A stretch of DNA of 64,000 bases from Apodemia mormo (GCA_036924255.1 JAUPFN010000009.1:1515501-1579500), one strand, 5' to 3'. Numbered from the stretch's first letter, positions 1-11,571 are shown. The notes: generated from the letters alone by a model not told the origin. Made by a program: numbers and translations.

Positions 1-1270
1 ATCTACAAAGACAAATGGCGCCGGGTGTGGCGCCACAATGTCTGGGATTTGTTAAAATCCTACTTTTCGTAATCTAATCTTAATAATTTTATCTTAGGTA
101 GCTTCTCCTACCTCTAATTACCTAGTGTGGCCCTCTAGCGAGTGCAACGGTACTACCTTTTTACAAATATATGCAAAACAAAGTACGTAATGCCCTAAGA
201 CCTACCGAAAACGAATTACAATGTGTTATTTCTTATTTATATACAAGGATCTAACACAAATAAACTTATACAATAACAAACAAGAGTGTTATATACATTG
301 TACGTTCTTACAGGACCTCGGAAACTCTTACAATTACAGAGTTGTACGCCTTTTCAGGTCGTACTATCCTGTTAACTATCTTTATATTACCGAAAAGTGT
401 CTAAACATATGCCTAAGGCTTATACTTACATTATACATACTATTTACAATCGTAAAACGTTTGTTTTAACAAAGAATTTTGCACTTTTCGGATTTTCGTA
501 ATTGCGAGTTCCCGCATATAAATATTATCTCCCAAGAGTCGACTCGTAATGTCGTCGACTGCGTGGAACTCGCTTTATTCGTAATATGCCTAATAGGCAA
601 TGATCATAGCTACATAAAGCTTTATTATTTCTATACAACAAAGCTGTATGTAGGTCTTAGGGCGAATAAAAGACGAAAATGAACATTATTTATTATAGAA
701 AACTTACGAACTAAACGAAATATACATTCTATCCTGCCTTACTATCTATTTACATTAATATTTACAATAAAACATGTCTGTGCTGCACAAGTATTATGGT
801 TATAGTTCATGTAAGTTTGGTTTACAAATATTGATTGCTTAAACCCCTGTTAGGATTTACGGCCAATAATGGTCATTAATTATTTGATTTAACAATGGTA
901 ATTCAAATTGTATCCCATCAATTGAACAAACCAGTGAAGTTTCCCGTTTCTATTAGAACAATCCAATGGTTCGACTCCACTTTACGTGTGTGAGTGTATG
1001 TATCTATATTATGTACGTGCAGTTTCAATGTACATGTATGATGCGAAAACTTCACAAGCAAAGCGCACAATTTAGTTTTAACATTATATATTTTTAAACC
1101 CTCTTTTACAAAAAGACTATATCTTAGTAATTTCTCGAACGGTTTGTCTTGTATTCAGAATTAAAAATTTGTTTGGTCTCATTAATGTGTCTATCAAATA
1201 TCTCCACTTTCCGAATTAAGATACTCGAATTATCATCAACTATCATCATGAATATGTTACAAACCCTTCC
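1..1270. other. AT-rich non-coding stretch, no gene recognised
   Basis: No protein or repeat family is recognised in this stretch. The short open frames look like chance AT-rich frames without domain signatures. A small inverted repeat around a GGCGCC core sits at about positions 14-34. It could be intron of the Ig gene or intergenic DNA; an upstream exon cannot be excluded. Confidence 0.4.
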
Positions 1271-1980
1271 TATATTATAAAAAGCAAACAAGCAGATGAC
1301 TCTCCTGATAGAGACAAGCTCACATTTAAACAACAAAGGTGTTAACAGTACAGTGCTATCCGAGTGGCGGAGGTGTTAATGCCACTTGCATAAGTTTATT
1401 CATTACCTTACCCTCTAAACCGGAACACGATAATGACAAGCATTGACGCTATTCGCCGTGTTGGTCCCGGCCTCTTTTGAAGAATAGGCCAACTGCCGTT
1501 CTGCCAGGCTGGTCATAAAAGGCTACCGATTGGCTATCGAGTCACTAACATCGTGGCTACTAGGTGGTAGAGTTCTGCATTGTCTCGCCCGGGTCTGGTA
1601 CCACCGCCTTATCTATTCCTGCCGCAATAACGTCAGTGCTTGTCGCTGTCGTGTTCCGGTTTGGAGGGTAAGGTAGCCGGTAAACTTATGCATGTGGCAT
1701 TAGACCTCGCCACAAGATAGTAACACACCATTAACATCTTTGGTGTCTATAGGCGATGGTTGACTCTTTTCATTAGGAGACCCATCTGCATGTTTACTAT
1801 CTTATGATATAAAAAAAGATGATGGTACCAAATACCTGGTCAATATGTCGCAGAACTCTACCACCTAGTAGTTACGATGGTAGTAACACGTATAACCAAT
1901 CATTCGCCTTTTACAAATTGACTGGCAGAATGGTGGATGGTTTTTTCTTTAAAGTTGACTCGGACCTATCGGGGAACCGA
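1271..1980. repeat. Three pieces of SINE-like family B in alternating orientation
   Basis: A minus-orientation 3' piece (about 1271-1447) meets a nearly complete plus copy (about 1455-1812), followed by a minus 5' piece (about 1820-1980). Family B is a roughly 350-bp dispersed repeat in this window. In plus orientation it begins near 'gtgttggtcccgggctcc' and ends near 'gctatcttatgatataaa' with a short A tail. The A-rich 3' end suggests a retrotransposed SINE or a LINE 3' end. No ORF is conserved between copies. Confidence 0.75.
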
Positions 1981-3283
1981 ACTGTTTATGAAACAGTTTC
2001 TTTATCAGCAGTAGCCGTAATTGTATTCAACCATTTCGTAATTGACTATTACGATAAAGATTATGTTTTATAAACTATAATAAAACGAAATTATTTATTG
2101 TTTAATGTATGCCTTGGATGCCAAACAAGGAATAACAGCTCTAAACGAAATATTCATCAAAAACTGTTAAATAATTTGATCAAATACAATTAGCAAATAA
2201 AATGACAAGAAGTTACATACAATACATATTAATAATATATTAATTATAGATTCACAATACAACTTATTATATAATATACATTAATATAATAATGGTAGAA
2301 TTTTATTTGACGTGGTCAGCAGCAATATAATTGAAAAAGTTTGTAAGCCTGAACCCGTACCTCAAAAAACAAGTTTTCGTAATTATCTTTGTATTTCGTC
2401 ATACATATAAGGGATTCAAATTGAATTTAACCAAAAACCGAATTATAAGGACTAAATTATTTGGTAGCCGTAAACAGAAACTGAAAGGCAAATACAGTAA
2501 TTAAAAAATTCGAGGCAACATGGCTTTCGATCGCAGCCTGTACCGTGGGGACTGAAGAATTATTGTCATTGGACTTTATTTTGACATGTTATGAAATATA
2601 AAGTAATGAAGCATTTACACTGCCCAAGGTTAAGCTTAAGGGATAGCGGGCCTTAGGTGAAGGAAACTACTACTAGATATGAAATAACTGAGAGAAAACC
2701 GTGTCATTTCGCCCCGAATGATGACAAACTTAAGAACAGCTGTTTACTGGCTACATAACAATTGAAAATTTCAATTGGGCATGTTATTTTAACAATTAGT
2801 TTAGACGGAAAAAATTCTTACGAAAAGTTGTCAAGACACTTTTTGCTATAGTAAGCTATTGTAAGCTGTGCGGCGTGCGTATGTTTCTCTCTCTCTCTCT
2901 CTCTCTCTCTTATAGAAAGCAAGCCAGATATTTTCATTTCTATTTCGCATTGAACAGTGTGGTGTCGCGACGATTATTTTTATCGAGTGTATACAGGTTT
3001 TTTGTAAATAATAATAAAAGGAACTTCGTTTCATCCGGGTGTCCCTTGACACCTCTCAAGTTTTTTATTTTTAGATTTAAGGTACACTAAAATTATAGAA
3101 AAATACAAATAAACGCTCAAATCAATTTAATATATTGTAAACAAAGGGTTATTTTACGATAAATTCTAACTTACCTACATTGACAGCGTATTTTAGTAAT
3201 GGCGTATAAGCCGCAAGCTGTTTAAGGTGACGTAAATTTTCTTAATGATTTGAAATTAGAACAGTGACAAAATTTCGTAGCTT
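1981..3283. other. Non-coding stretch with a (CT)n microsatellite
   Basis: A CT dinucleotide run lies at about 2884-2911. The rest is AT-rich unique-looking sequence with no recognised gene. Overlapping short open frames on both strands across 2846-3090 are by-products of the microsatellite. Confidence 0.5.
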
Positions 3284-3553
3284 TGACTGCCCCGTTGGTC
3301 GAGTGGTTATCAACCCTGACTACGCAATCGACGGGGCTCGTCTTGATCCCCGATGTGGACAAGCATTTGTGTGATGAGCATAAATGTTTGTATTTCCGGG
3401 TTTGGGTGTTTATTAAATATATTTTAGTACGTATATATGTATTTCTATGTATTCGTATCGTTGACTAACACCCATAACACAAGTAAATAATTTGCTTACA
3501 TTCGGATTAGATCAGTAAGTGTAATTTGCCCAGTGAATATTATAATTATTATT
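3284..3553 (+). repeat. SINE family A, near-complete copy with tRNA-like head
   Basis: The head reads 'gccccgttggtcgagtgg', an RNA polymerase III A-box-like sequence. A B-box-like segment follows ('ttgatccccg', degenerate here), then a tRNA-unrelated body, and the copy ends in an ATT-rich tail. At least five other copies of the same body occur at 4088, 16021, 46930, 47918 and 56527. Family A is a tRNA-derived SINE about 270 bp long. Confidence 0.8.
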
Positions 3554-3757
3554 TGTCTGTTATGAAAATTCTAACTTGTTAGACAGAGATAAAGCCATTT
3601 TTATTTGTTCAGCGTTGGAATGCATTCAATTTTATAATTTTGATTGTTTATGGAAATTAATGCCAAGTCCTCCTCTCTTGTCAAAGTAGCGGGCAAATAG
3701 ATAGTGAATCTCTGAAATAACTCTGAAGGCTTTCCTTAAAAATCTCCTGTGTATTTT

Positions 3758-3800
3758 TCCCCCGTATTGGTCCGGGCTCCTTTGAAGAATGTGAAACTGA
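3758..3800 (+). repeat. Fragment of SINE-like family B
   Basis: Only the 5' part of family B is recognisable (a cccgtattggtccgggctcc-like start followed by tttgaagaat). Confidence 0.5.
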
Positions 3801-4087
3801 CGTTCGATGGAAAATGCTAAGGGCAAGTATCAACATTTCGCTTTTTTATTTTTAAAATTTCGTACCTGAAATTAGGTAATGAAACAGTATATATTTTTAA
3901 GTTTTCATTGTATTGATATTTCATTAGTTTATTTGCTAAAAGTTTTCGTAGACAATAAAACTGTACGTCTCTTTCCAGTCTAAATAAAATCAAGCTTCTA
4001 AATAATATTTATGAAAAGTTAATTCAGTGCATTTCTCAAATTGTAATAGTATAATTTGCCTTGATTTAGAATCGTATCTCACAAAAT

Positions 4088-4315
4088 GATAATAATAATA
4101 TCGCGGACAAATTACACAAATTGATCTAATACCAAAGTAAGGAAATTATTTGTTTGTGTTATAGATGTTAGTCAACGATACTAATATATATAAATACATA
4201 TATAAATACTGTTACATACATAATAAATACTCAAACCCAGAAATACGAACATCTATGCTCACCACATGAATGTTTGTCTTGTTGGGAATCGAACCACTCT
4301 ACCAACGGGGCGATC
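4088..4315 (-). repeat. SINE family A, minus copy
   Basis: It matches the copy at 3284 in reverse orientation. The tRNA-like head at the high-coordinate end lacks the anticodon-arm segment found in other copies, so this copy is internally deleted. Confidence 0.75.
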
Positions 4316-4348
4316 AATGTGAGACCTATTATGATATTTTAGGTCTTA

Positions 4349-4430
4349 TCCTTGTTGTCTATAGGCGATGGTTGATTCTTTTCATCAGGAGAGTCATCTG
4401 CTTGTTTACTATCTTATGATATACATTACA
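4349..4430 (+). repeat. 3' end of SINE-like family B
   Basis: It carries the conserved 'gtctataggcgatggttga' block and the terminal 'cttgtttactatcttatg' block of family B. Confidence 0.7.
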
Positions 4431-4936
4431 CGAAAACACTTCAAAGTGTCAAATAAGAACTTCGACTATTCATAACCAAAAATAGTAACAATGATAATAT
4501 AATATCCATTTCTATTGTTTCAGTTTGTACCTCTCTATAAAACTGGCCTAAACCTTTTCAAGTTTGATTTATTAGAACCGAGGAAATTCATCTCGTTCCA
4601 ACTCATAGACGAAATTTATAGAGTTATTAACTAGATTAATGATCAAAAGATCGCCGAATCTTTTCAATTGTTTCTGATTTAATGAAAATTAATATTTCTT
4701 ATGTGAAATAATAAAGCTGTATTTATCAACTGACGAAAAAGTGAAGGTTATCAGTTTGAGATATATGTATGTAACATTATTGAAATTAAATTATATTTGA
4801 GTACGACAATCTATTTAGGCGTACAAGCACGTAAACTATATTTCGTAAGTTTATTTTTATATTTGTATGATTTTCCACGAATTTCTCGAGAACTAGAATT
4901 CATATCTGATAATTCTGTTTGATTACCATAAATTAA
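4431..4936. other. AT-rich stretch, nothing recognised
   Basis: No coding signature and no repeat-family match was found in this stretch. Confidence 0.4.
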
Positions 4937-5485
4937 GTCAAATATTTTTTATTCAAAGTAAGGGTAACTCATACATTTTTTCAATGTCAGGTATTAAAGG
5001 CTTCTACCGTAGAGTTTAGGAATCTTCCAGGAAATTTTAATAATGTAAATAAAACTGATCTCCTTAATATTGTTAAAAATGCTTGTAAAACTATTGACAT
5101 TGATCTTGGACCAAATGATGTTAAGGATATTTTCTGCATCAAAGGAAAAAAAGGACATTCTACATTAGTTGCTGATTTCACGTATATTATAAAGAAACAA
5201 GAAGTTATTAAGAATGCTAAAATATTTAACAAACATCACTCTGGGGAAAGGTTGAACTCACATCATATTGGCTTACCTGGGCAGACTGTTCCTATTTTCA
5301 TTTCTGAGGGACTTACCAGCCTTGGACGCAGACTACTGTTTTTGGCCCGCGGCTTTGCCTCAACGGCCAATTATAAATATTGCTGGTCGACTAACGGTAG
5401 GGTGTTTCTTCGAAAATCGGATGATTCGCCACACATTGAGGTTAAGAATGAAAATGTTATAACGCAGCTAAGGAACTCAAAGTGA
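4937..5485 (+). pseudogene. LINE ORF1 C-terminal remnant (FP-protein-like domain)
   Basis: The frame is open for about 180 codons and ends with a stop at 5483-5485. It has no convincing initiator, so the N-terminal half of ORF1 is missing. The visible part contains a 'GPNDVKDIF' block and ends with an 'ARGF...YKYCW..NGRVFLRK' block. The latter resembles the C-terminal domain of baculovirus FP protein, known from many lepidopteran LINE ORF1 proteins. In such elements ORF1 probably acts as an RNA-binding chaperone; that role is inferred from the family. It lies about 400 bases before ORF2, as expected for a bicistronic LINE. Confidence 0.7.
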
Positions 5486-5879
5486 CTATATATAGCAACT
5501 TTTTACTGTTTTAGTTTTGTTTTAACTTTATACTTTCATTTGTATTATTTTTACGAGCAATCTTTTTTAGATAAACAATCATACAAAAAATATTTACTAT
5601 TCCACGTACCCATAAATTTTGTAACCGTAACCTGTTCTCTAGGCTATAAATTTGAGATAACTTTAAGTTTATTTAATTCTGAAAGTTCTCAGTCGATAGA
5701 TATTTTGAACAAACTGTCTTTAATTTTGTCATTGTTCTCAAATATTAAAATTTGGTTCCACTATAAATGAAGACATTATACATGACTTAGATAACACCAA
5801 TTTCGGCAAATCTTACCAATGTAATCCGGAGATCTGCAAAACAAAATTATCAACCCTGAGTGTCAATGCTTTAAAAATT

Positions 5880-8711
5880 GTGTCACAAAATATTAGAAGT
5901 ATAAACCGAAACATTAACGAATTTAAAATTCTCTTGGCTAGATTGAATATTAATTTCGAATTATGTATATTAACCGAAACGTGGAATAGCAAATCTGCAA
6001 ATATTCCAACAATTCCAAACTACAATGTGCATTTTACACAAAACAACCACAATCAAAATGACGGCTTAGTTGTTTATGTTAGAAACGGCCTAAACTACAT
6101 CGTTGAAGAATATAGTATACATGATGCTAGTTGTATGACTATTAAAATAGATATGTCTACGTTAGTCATTGCAGTATATAGATCTCCATCTCAAAGGAAT
6201 ATTGCCTCATTCATTGATTCGTTAGAAAAATTATTATTAGAAAATAAATCTTACAAAAATGTCGTTATCATGGGGGACATTAATATTGATATAAAACCGG
6301 AAAATTGTGATATAAATTCACAAGATTACTTGACGTTTCTTGCATCTTATGGATTTTATAGTGGTCATACTTTCCCTACAAGAATGGCCAACTGTCTAGA
6401 TCATGCTATGGTTAAAACTAAAAGTTCTATCACCACTGTTGTCTTAAATGCGCCATTGACAGATCACTCAGCGGTCATTCTAGGTTTAGATTTATTTTCC
6501 CAGTCAAATCATAAAAATGATTCTTATTTTATAAATAAAGTAAATTACCAAGCAATACTTGCAGATCTAAAAGACATTGGCTATGAGGATATCTTAAATT
6601 CTAAAGATGCGGAATGGGCCGCTGAGCGTTTTGTCAACTTACTCTCGTATTGTGTTACTAAACACACTCTGAAAATTAAAGTCTCTAGAAGATACCGTTC
6701 TTTAAAACCATGGATAACACCAGGACTTTTACGTTGCATTAGAAATCGAGACAAGATGCATCTAAAGTATAAGGCTGAACCCAATAATGAGATAATGGCT
6801 ATAACTTATAAAAGATATAAAAATTACTGTAATGACCTTTTAAAACGCATAAAAAGAAACTACGAACAAAATCTAATAAAAAAATATTCAAATGATCCCA
6901 AGAAAACATGGGAAACTATTAAATCTATTGTATACACTACTAAACAAAAAAATGTATCTGAGGAACTTTTGAAAATAGGGGATACCCCAAAAATATCAAT
7001 TGATCGCATTAACACATTTTTTTCTGAGATTGAGAAAGAATATGCCCTTAAAATACAAAATAATAATAACAACGTCAAACAAACTTTTCCCACAGTAAAT
7101 AATAAAAAATCTCCCCCTAACTCTATAGTTATGTTGGAAACTAATAGTATGGAAATTGAATCTATAATAATGAGTCTCAAAAACGATTGTGCTGTTGGCT
7201 GGGATGGTATTACTAATAATTTGTTAAAACTGTGTAAAGAGTTTATTGTCCCACCCTTAACCCATATTGTTAATTTATCACTTAACATCGGGGTATTTCC
7301 AAAACCATTTAAAATATCCATTATTCATCCTATCCATAAAACAGGAGCAAGAGACTGTGTCAACAATTACCGCCCTATATCAGTATTGCCCGCTCTTTCA
7401 AAGGTATTAGAAAAAGTTATAAAAAAAAGACTGTTGTGTTTCTTAAATAAAGAGAATATTTTGTCACACAACCAGTACGGCTTTAGGACTGGCTGCTCTA
7501 CTTCTGATGCTGTAACGGATCTCACTAACTTTATTGCTCAGCACCTTGATGGCAAAAAAGTATGCCTAAGCGTCTTTCTTGATATAGCCAAGGCGTTTGA
7601 TACGGTCTCTGTTCCCCTTCTCCTGGCAAAAATGGAAAGTATTGGGGTGCGTGGAATTGCTCTTCAACTATTTAAAAGTTATATGTCCCATAGAACGCGA
7701 GTCAAAATAGGGGAGTTACTTAGCCACGATTGCCCTGTAAACTTTGGTGTGCCGCAAGGCAGCATTCTTGGTCCTATTCTCTTCCTTATTTACATAAATG
7801 ACCTGTGCAATGTTAGCCTAATCAATGGTAACATTTATACTTTTGCAGATGACACAGCATTAGTTTTTTATGGTAAAAGTTGGGAGGAGACTAGGATCTT
7901 TGCTGAAAAAGGTTTACAAATCGTAATAAAATGGCTTCAGTGCAATATGCTTACAATTAATACTTCTAAAACTAAATATATGACATTTGGCATTAGAAGT
8001 ACTAACCTCCCTAGTGATGACTACACTATTACCGCACATTCTTGTACTAATAATCCAAGTGCAAATCCATCTTGCCAGTGTAGTTCCCTTTTACGTGTTA
8101 CCTCATTAAAATACCTAGGTGTTCTTCTTGATCAAACTTTAACTTGGTTACCTCACATCCAGATGACAGTAGAACGAACCCGTAAATTAATTTATATATT
8201 TAAAACTCTACGCCACATAGCAGATGTAAAATTACTTACATCAATATATTACGCATTGGCACAGTCTATATTATCCTACTGTATTAGAGCCTGGGGAGGA
8301 GCACTAAAATCGCATATTCTTAAACTTGAAAGAGCACAACGTGCCTTGCTTAAAGTAATGCTTTATAAACCTTATAGATATCCTACATCCCAACTGTATA
8401 AACTGAGCGATGTGTTATCAGTAAGAAAACTATTTATTCTTAACACAGCCTTAACTCAACACAGTATCATAAATTTTGAACCTATCGAAACCCAAAGTCG
8501 TAAAAAAGGTAAAGTGTGTCCAACTATTAGCAGTAGGACATTTTTCATTAATAAATTTCAGTGTTTTCTAAGTCCTTATGTGTATAATAAATTAAATAAA
8601 ATTCTTAGTCTTTATTCCCTAAATAAATACAAATGTAAACAAAAACTGACAGTTTGGTTAAAATCACAAAATTACGAACAAATAGAAAAATTTATTACAA
8701 TAGTCCAATAA
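5880..8711 (+). CDS. LINE ORF2: endonuclease + reverse transcriptase, intact frame
   Basis: A 943-codon open frame encodes the enzyme for target-primed reverse transcription of its own LINE RNA. The N-terminal 220 residues form an exonuclease-endonuclease-phosphatase (APE-like) domain. Visible motifs are 'SQNIRSIN', 'TETW', 'VYRSPS', 'GDINIDI', 'PTRMANCLDH' and 'TDHSAVI' with the catalytic SDH-like triad. The central part is the reverse transcriptase: 'NYRPISVLPALSKVLEK', 'QYGFRTGCST', 'DIAKAFDTV', 'GVPQGSILGP' and the catalytic 'FADDTALVF'. A C-terminal thumb-like segment follows. The open frame continues upstream to about 5724 without an ATG, so the true start is uncertain; 5880 is a GTG. 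There is no stop or frameshift through EN or RT, so a young copy is likely. CR1 or Jockey clade; tree placement is not possible by eye. Confidence 0.9.
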   Translation: MSQNIRSINRNINEFKILLARLNINFELCILTETWNSKSANIPTIPNYNVHFTQNNHNQNDGLVVYVRNGLNYIVEEYSIHDASCMTIKIDMSTLVIAVYRSPSQRNIASFIDSLEKLLLENKSYKNVVIMGDINIDIKPENCDINSQDYLTFLASYGFYSGHTFPTRMANCLDHAMVKTKSSITTVVLNAPLTDHSAVILGLDLFSQSNHKNDSYFINKVNYQAILADLKDIGYEDILNSKDAEWAAERFVNLLSYCVTKHTLKIKVSRRYRSLKPWITPGLLRCIRNRDKMHLKYKAEPNNEIMAITYKRYKNYCNDLLKRIKRNYEQNLIKKYSNDPKKTWETIKSIVYTTKQKNVSEELLKIGDTPKISIDRINTFFSEIEKEYALKIQNNNNNVKQTFPTVNNKKSPPNSIVMLETNSMEIESIIMSLKNDCAVGWDGITNNLLKLCKEFIVPPLTHIVNLSLNIGVFPKPFKISIIHPIHKTGARDCVNNYRPISVLPALSKVLEKVIKKRLLCFLNKENILSHNQYGFRTGCSTSDAVTDLTNFIAQHLDGKKVCLSVFLDIAKAFDTVSVPLLLAKMESIGVRGIALQLFKSYMSHRTRVKIGELLSHDCPVNFGVPQGSILGPILFLIYINDLCNVSLINGNIYTFADDTALVFYGKSWEETRIFAEKGLQIVIKWLQCNMLTINTSKTKYMTFGIRSTNLPSDDYTITAHSCTNNPSANPSCQCSSLLRVTSLKYLGVLLDQTLTWLPHIQMTVERTRKLIYIFKTLRHIADVKLLTSIYYALAQSILSYCIRAWGGALKSHILKLERAQRALLKVMLYKPYRYPTSQLYKLSDVLSVRKLFILNTALTQHSIINFEPIETQSRKKGKVCPTISSRTFFINKFQCFLSPYVYNKLNKILSLYSLNKYKCKQKLTVWLKSQNYEQIEKFITIVQ

Positions 8712-9133
8712 GTGAGCCATAGGAATAATTAATTAAAGTATTATTAAGTAAGTAAGTAATTTAAAGTATTTATTTTTAACTTTTTTGTATTGTACTGTAC
8801 CTCTTATTGACTTATGCACCGGGAAGTAGTTAGTGTCTAAAACACAGGCCTGGCCTAGTTTAGATACTAACAGTAGAATGTAGTGAGTACATCTTTAAAA
8901 GAATTAAAAAAAAAAGTATTTATTAAACTTAAAATAATTCATATAATATGAGTATTTATAAGCTAACATAAGTTCATAGTTTTAGTGTACTTAAAAATGA
9001 AATCCGACCACACATTATTTTTACAAAACATCGTGGGTACATCAAAATGTTTTACAAGTTGATACTAAAAAATTTTGTTTTTTTGTTTTTGTTCTTAAAT
9101 AATTATGTATGTACTTGGATTTGTTTAATAAAG

Positions 9134-9166
<33 letters not shown>

Positions 9167-9488
9167 GTCATATTAAATAAATTAAAATTAGGTATTTTCC
9201 AACTTAAGCAATATTTTAAATTTTATCAAATTGGTTCAATCGTTTTTAAAATATGAGTATATTTGGCAGATATACAAAGTGGGTTTATTTTTTTAAAATA
9301 CTTGAAATATTCCTTTTTTCTGTTTTGGGCTCATTTCGAAAGGGACTGTCTGCTTTCTTCCTAGGCCGTTTGTTAAAAGCAATTAGTTGGCCAAACGTGG
9401 CACTAACAGCGATAGGTACTACAGAACAGATTTTTACTATCAAGTCTTGTTCAAGTCTGATAACTCTATTTAATTTTGTATGCTATCC
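9167..9488. other. AT-rich spacer between the LINE and a family E repeat
   Basis: It contains an open 80-codon plus-strand frame at 9253-9495 with no recognised domain, probably chance. Confidence 0.35.
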
Positions 9489-9735
9489 ATACTAACATTA
9501 CAAATGCGAAAGTCTGTCTGTCTGTCTGTTGCGCTTTCACAGCTAAACCGCTAGACCGATTTTCATGAAATTTGGCATGGGTATAGTTGAAAATCCGGGG
9601 TCAAACATAGGCTAATTGTTTTTTTCAAAAATCAGTCCCCAGAGGTCTGAAATAGGGGATGCAATTTTTATTAAAAGCTATTTGGACGACTTATTAATAT
9701 ACTCGCGGCCGAAGCTGCGCGGGTCAGCTAGTATA
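9489..9735 (+). repeat. Family E dispersed repeat ('cgcgggtcagctagt' end)
   Basis: It starts near 'tactaacattacaaatgcg', has a 'gtctgtctgtctgt' run, and ends with 'ctgcgcgggtcagctagt'. Similar copies lie at 10196, 28064 (minus), 39640, 40480, 47335, 54995 and 55328. The CTAG-T end would fit a Helitron 3' terminus, but an RTE-type LINE end is an equally possible origin. Confidence 0.7.
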
Positions 9736-9784
9736 AATACTATATTTTGATTTTTATTTATGTATTTTTAAGTCTATGGGTTTT

Positions 9785-9900
9785 CTGGTTCAAATCGTGA
9801 GGTTCAGGTTCAATCTCCGGCTCGGGCGAAGAAGTTATTGGGGTGTTTACACGAATTTTCTTGAAAATCCATAATTTGGATACTTAACACCATGTAAATA
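9785..9900 (+). repeat. Fragment of tRNA-headed SINE family D
   Basis: It keeps a B-box-like 'ggttcaatctccg' followed by 'ggctcgggcgaagaag' and the family D body. Better copies are at 12423 and 49056. Confidence 0.55.
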
Positions 9901-10195
9901 ACGTAATAATTCTATCCATTTAAATAGTATCTCTAACCATCCATATCTCAGTGGTAGAGATGCCCACAGATCATCAATTACTATTCTGTATTCAGTCTAT
10001 CCGGTCACTTTATTTGGTATTCCATACTACCTAATCATGAGAACAAGTTGCTCGTAATACACAAAAAGGTCTGGAAACCTGTTGACCTTGGAGGCCATCC
10101 CTGAAACTCTTTGTGCATTGCTTGTTGACATTGCTGCCTTTGTGCATCAAAAAATTTTTCTGGGTTTTTATTGTGGATTTAAAATAATCCATGTC

Positions 10196-10410
10196 CATAC
10201 TAATATTATAAATGCAAAAATATGTTTATCAGTCTCTCTGAAAAATCTCTTTCAAAAAAAATAGTTGGTGAATCGGGGTCAAAAAAGCCAAATGTTTTGA
10301 CCCCGATTCACCCCTAAATGGCTTAAATAGGGTATAAAATTTAATATGAAAAACTATATCGATGACATGTTAACCTACTCGAGGCCTAACCTACGCAGGT
10401 CAGCTAGTTA
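10196..10410 (+). repeat. Family E dispersed repeat, second copy
   Basis: It begins with a 'tactaatattataaatgc' start and ends 'acgcaggtcagctagt', matching the copy at 9489. An internal self-complementary section is formed by 'gggtcaaaaaagc' and 'gaccccgattcacc'. Confidence 0.65.
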
Positions 10411-11085
10411 ATATATTGTGTGTTAGCTTAAAATTCAATATACTTCCTATATACATATATACAACAATAATCATACTAATAATATTTCAACTATTATTCA
10501 AATCTCAATGGGTCCGTTCCGTACTTGTAACAAACAATTTAAAGTGATTCTATTGATCTTCGTTTTAATTACCATTGAGTACTGATACAGAGAATTTATA
10601 GAATTTCAAAGTAATACAGCGATAAACATTCAGTGGTCGTACTTTCGGAAGGAACTGTGGCCCGGAACGAAGTTCTTATCTTCAACAAAGTTTCCATGAA
10701 ACTACTTGTATTAGTTTATTGGGAAACGAGTGCCGGGTTCCGATATCAGTTTTATTTATTGGAAAACCCGGGCGGGGCTCTGGCGGTGTGTTTGTTTTGA
10801 ACTACGCGCGTATGTCTGACCTGAAATTTAATAATTTTGTCAAAGGTTACATATTTATATAAAACTGTGGCAAGAAAAACTGTCGGCCATAACATGTTGG
10901 CACACTGACTCGACGTGGTGTCGTCCCGTTTACAATATTTTCAAAATTTTAGGGAAAATAGGAGTATTTTGTAATACCATAATAATTTTGTTTTTGTAAA
11001 TAGAATTATTTTATTAATATTTTTGATAATATCATCGACCTTCCTATATGACCCTTTCGCGTCGGACTAGGTTTTTGTTTTGTTT
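10411..11085. other. Unique non-coding stretch with moderate GC
   Basis: The stretch 10620-10830 is more GC-rich than its neighbours and matches no repeat seen in this window. No ORF with a recognisable domain occurs. It could hold intronic regulatory sequence, but nothing in the sequence proves this. Confidence 0.3.
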
Positions 11086-11277
11086 GCCGGGTTACGCTTT
11101 GATTAGTATGAGCGAGAGTGCTTAATGCAGATGCTTAGTATTAAGCAAAAAACACGTGTAGACAGCCGTTGATTAGTGCGAGTGATTAGTAATCAGCGTA
11201 GTCAAAGTGAATACTCAAAGTTTGCTTAGCACCTGCAAATACTCCCATTCACACTAATCAAAGTGTAATCGGGGCCC
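11086..11277. mobile_element. Short inverted-repeat element (MITE-like)
   Basis: The left end (about 11087-11145, with 'ttacgctttgattagtatg') is the imperfect reverse complement of the right end (about 11222-11276, with 'cacactaatcaaagtgtaa'). The element is about 190 bp and carries no ORF, consistent with a non-autonomous DNA transposon. A clear target-site duplication was not found. Confidence 0.6.
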
Positions 11278-11465
11278 TAAGGTACAACCGTTCTTCACTA
11301 AAATAGTCTTAATTCCTATCCGCCAAACATATACGTAACGTATATGTATTTAGTTTCGAAAACTTTATTTAAATAATTGGTATTATAAGAAGAAAATAAT
11401 TTAATTCGCCAATTTTCACGCATGTTTCTGTGATGCCTTGAAAAAAAAAAAATGTGTGTGTGTGT

Positions 11466-11571
11466 CTAGGCTTGCCACCTATCACATTGTGGGACTAAGT
11501 ATCTTCGGCTAATTGTGGGTGCACTGGTGTACCTCTGCATGCCTCTTCGGGGATACAGGCGTGAAGATATT
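11466..11571 (+). repeat. 3' fragment of SINE family C
   Basis: It carries the conserved family C 3' body: 'cttgccacctatcacat', then 'atcttcggctaat.gtggg', ending 'ggggatac.ggcgtgaagat'. The tRNA-like head is absent. Confidence 0.7.

Larger units (their letters stand above)
4937..9166 (+). mobile_element. CR1/Jockey-like LINE, 5'-truncated in ORF1
   Basis: A non-LTR retrotransposon with an ORF1 remnant, a long endonuclease-reverse transcriptase ORF2, a roughly 420-bp 3' UTR with an AATAAA at about 9127, and an ATT-repeat tail at 9134-9166. The 3' tail and the order ORF1-EN-RT define the element. The 5' end is uncertain: ORF1 is open from about 4937 but lacks an N-terminal half, so 5' truncation is likely. 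Target-site duplications could not be defined because the tail is low-complexity. Confidence 0.85.

Noticed and set aside
221..682. Two short plus-strand ORFs near the window start
   Set aside because: AT-rich, no domain, no splice context fitting the Ig gene; probably chance.
2846..3090. Overlapping ORFs with Arg-Glu or Ser-Leu repeats
   Set aside because: They come from the (CT)n repeat.
3284..3350. Candidate tRNA gene on + strand
   Set aside because: It is the head of SINE family A; the same head and body recur in five other places.
6860..7321. 153-codon minus-strand ORF within the first LINE
   Set aside because: Shadow of the plus-strand ORF2, which has clear EN and RT motifs.
9489..9735. 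Firm call of Helitron end for family E
   Set aside because: The CTAGT terminus fits, but no TC start, Rep/Hel coding or unambiguous terminal hairpin was seen; kept as an unclassified repeat.
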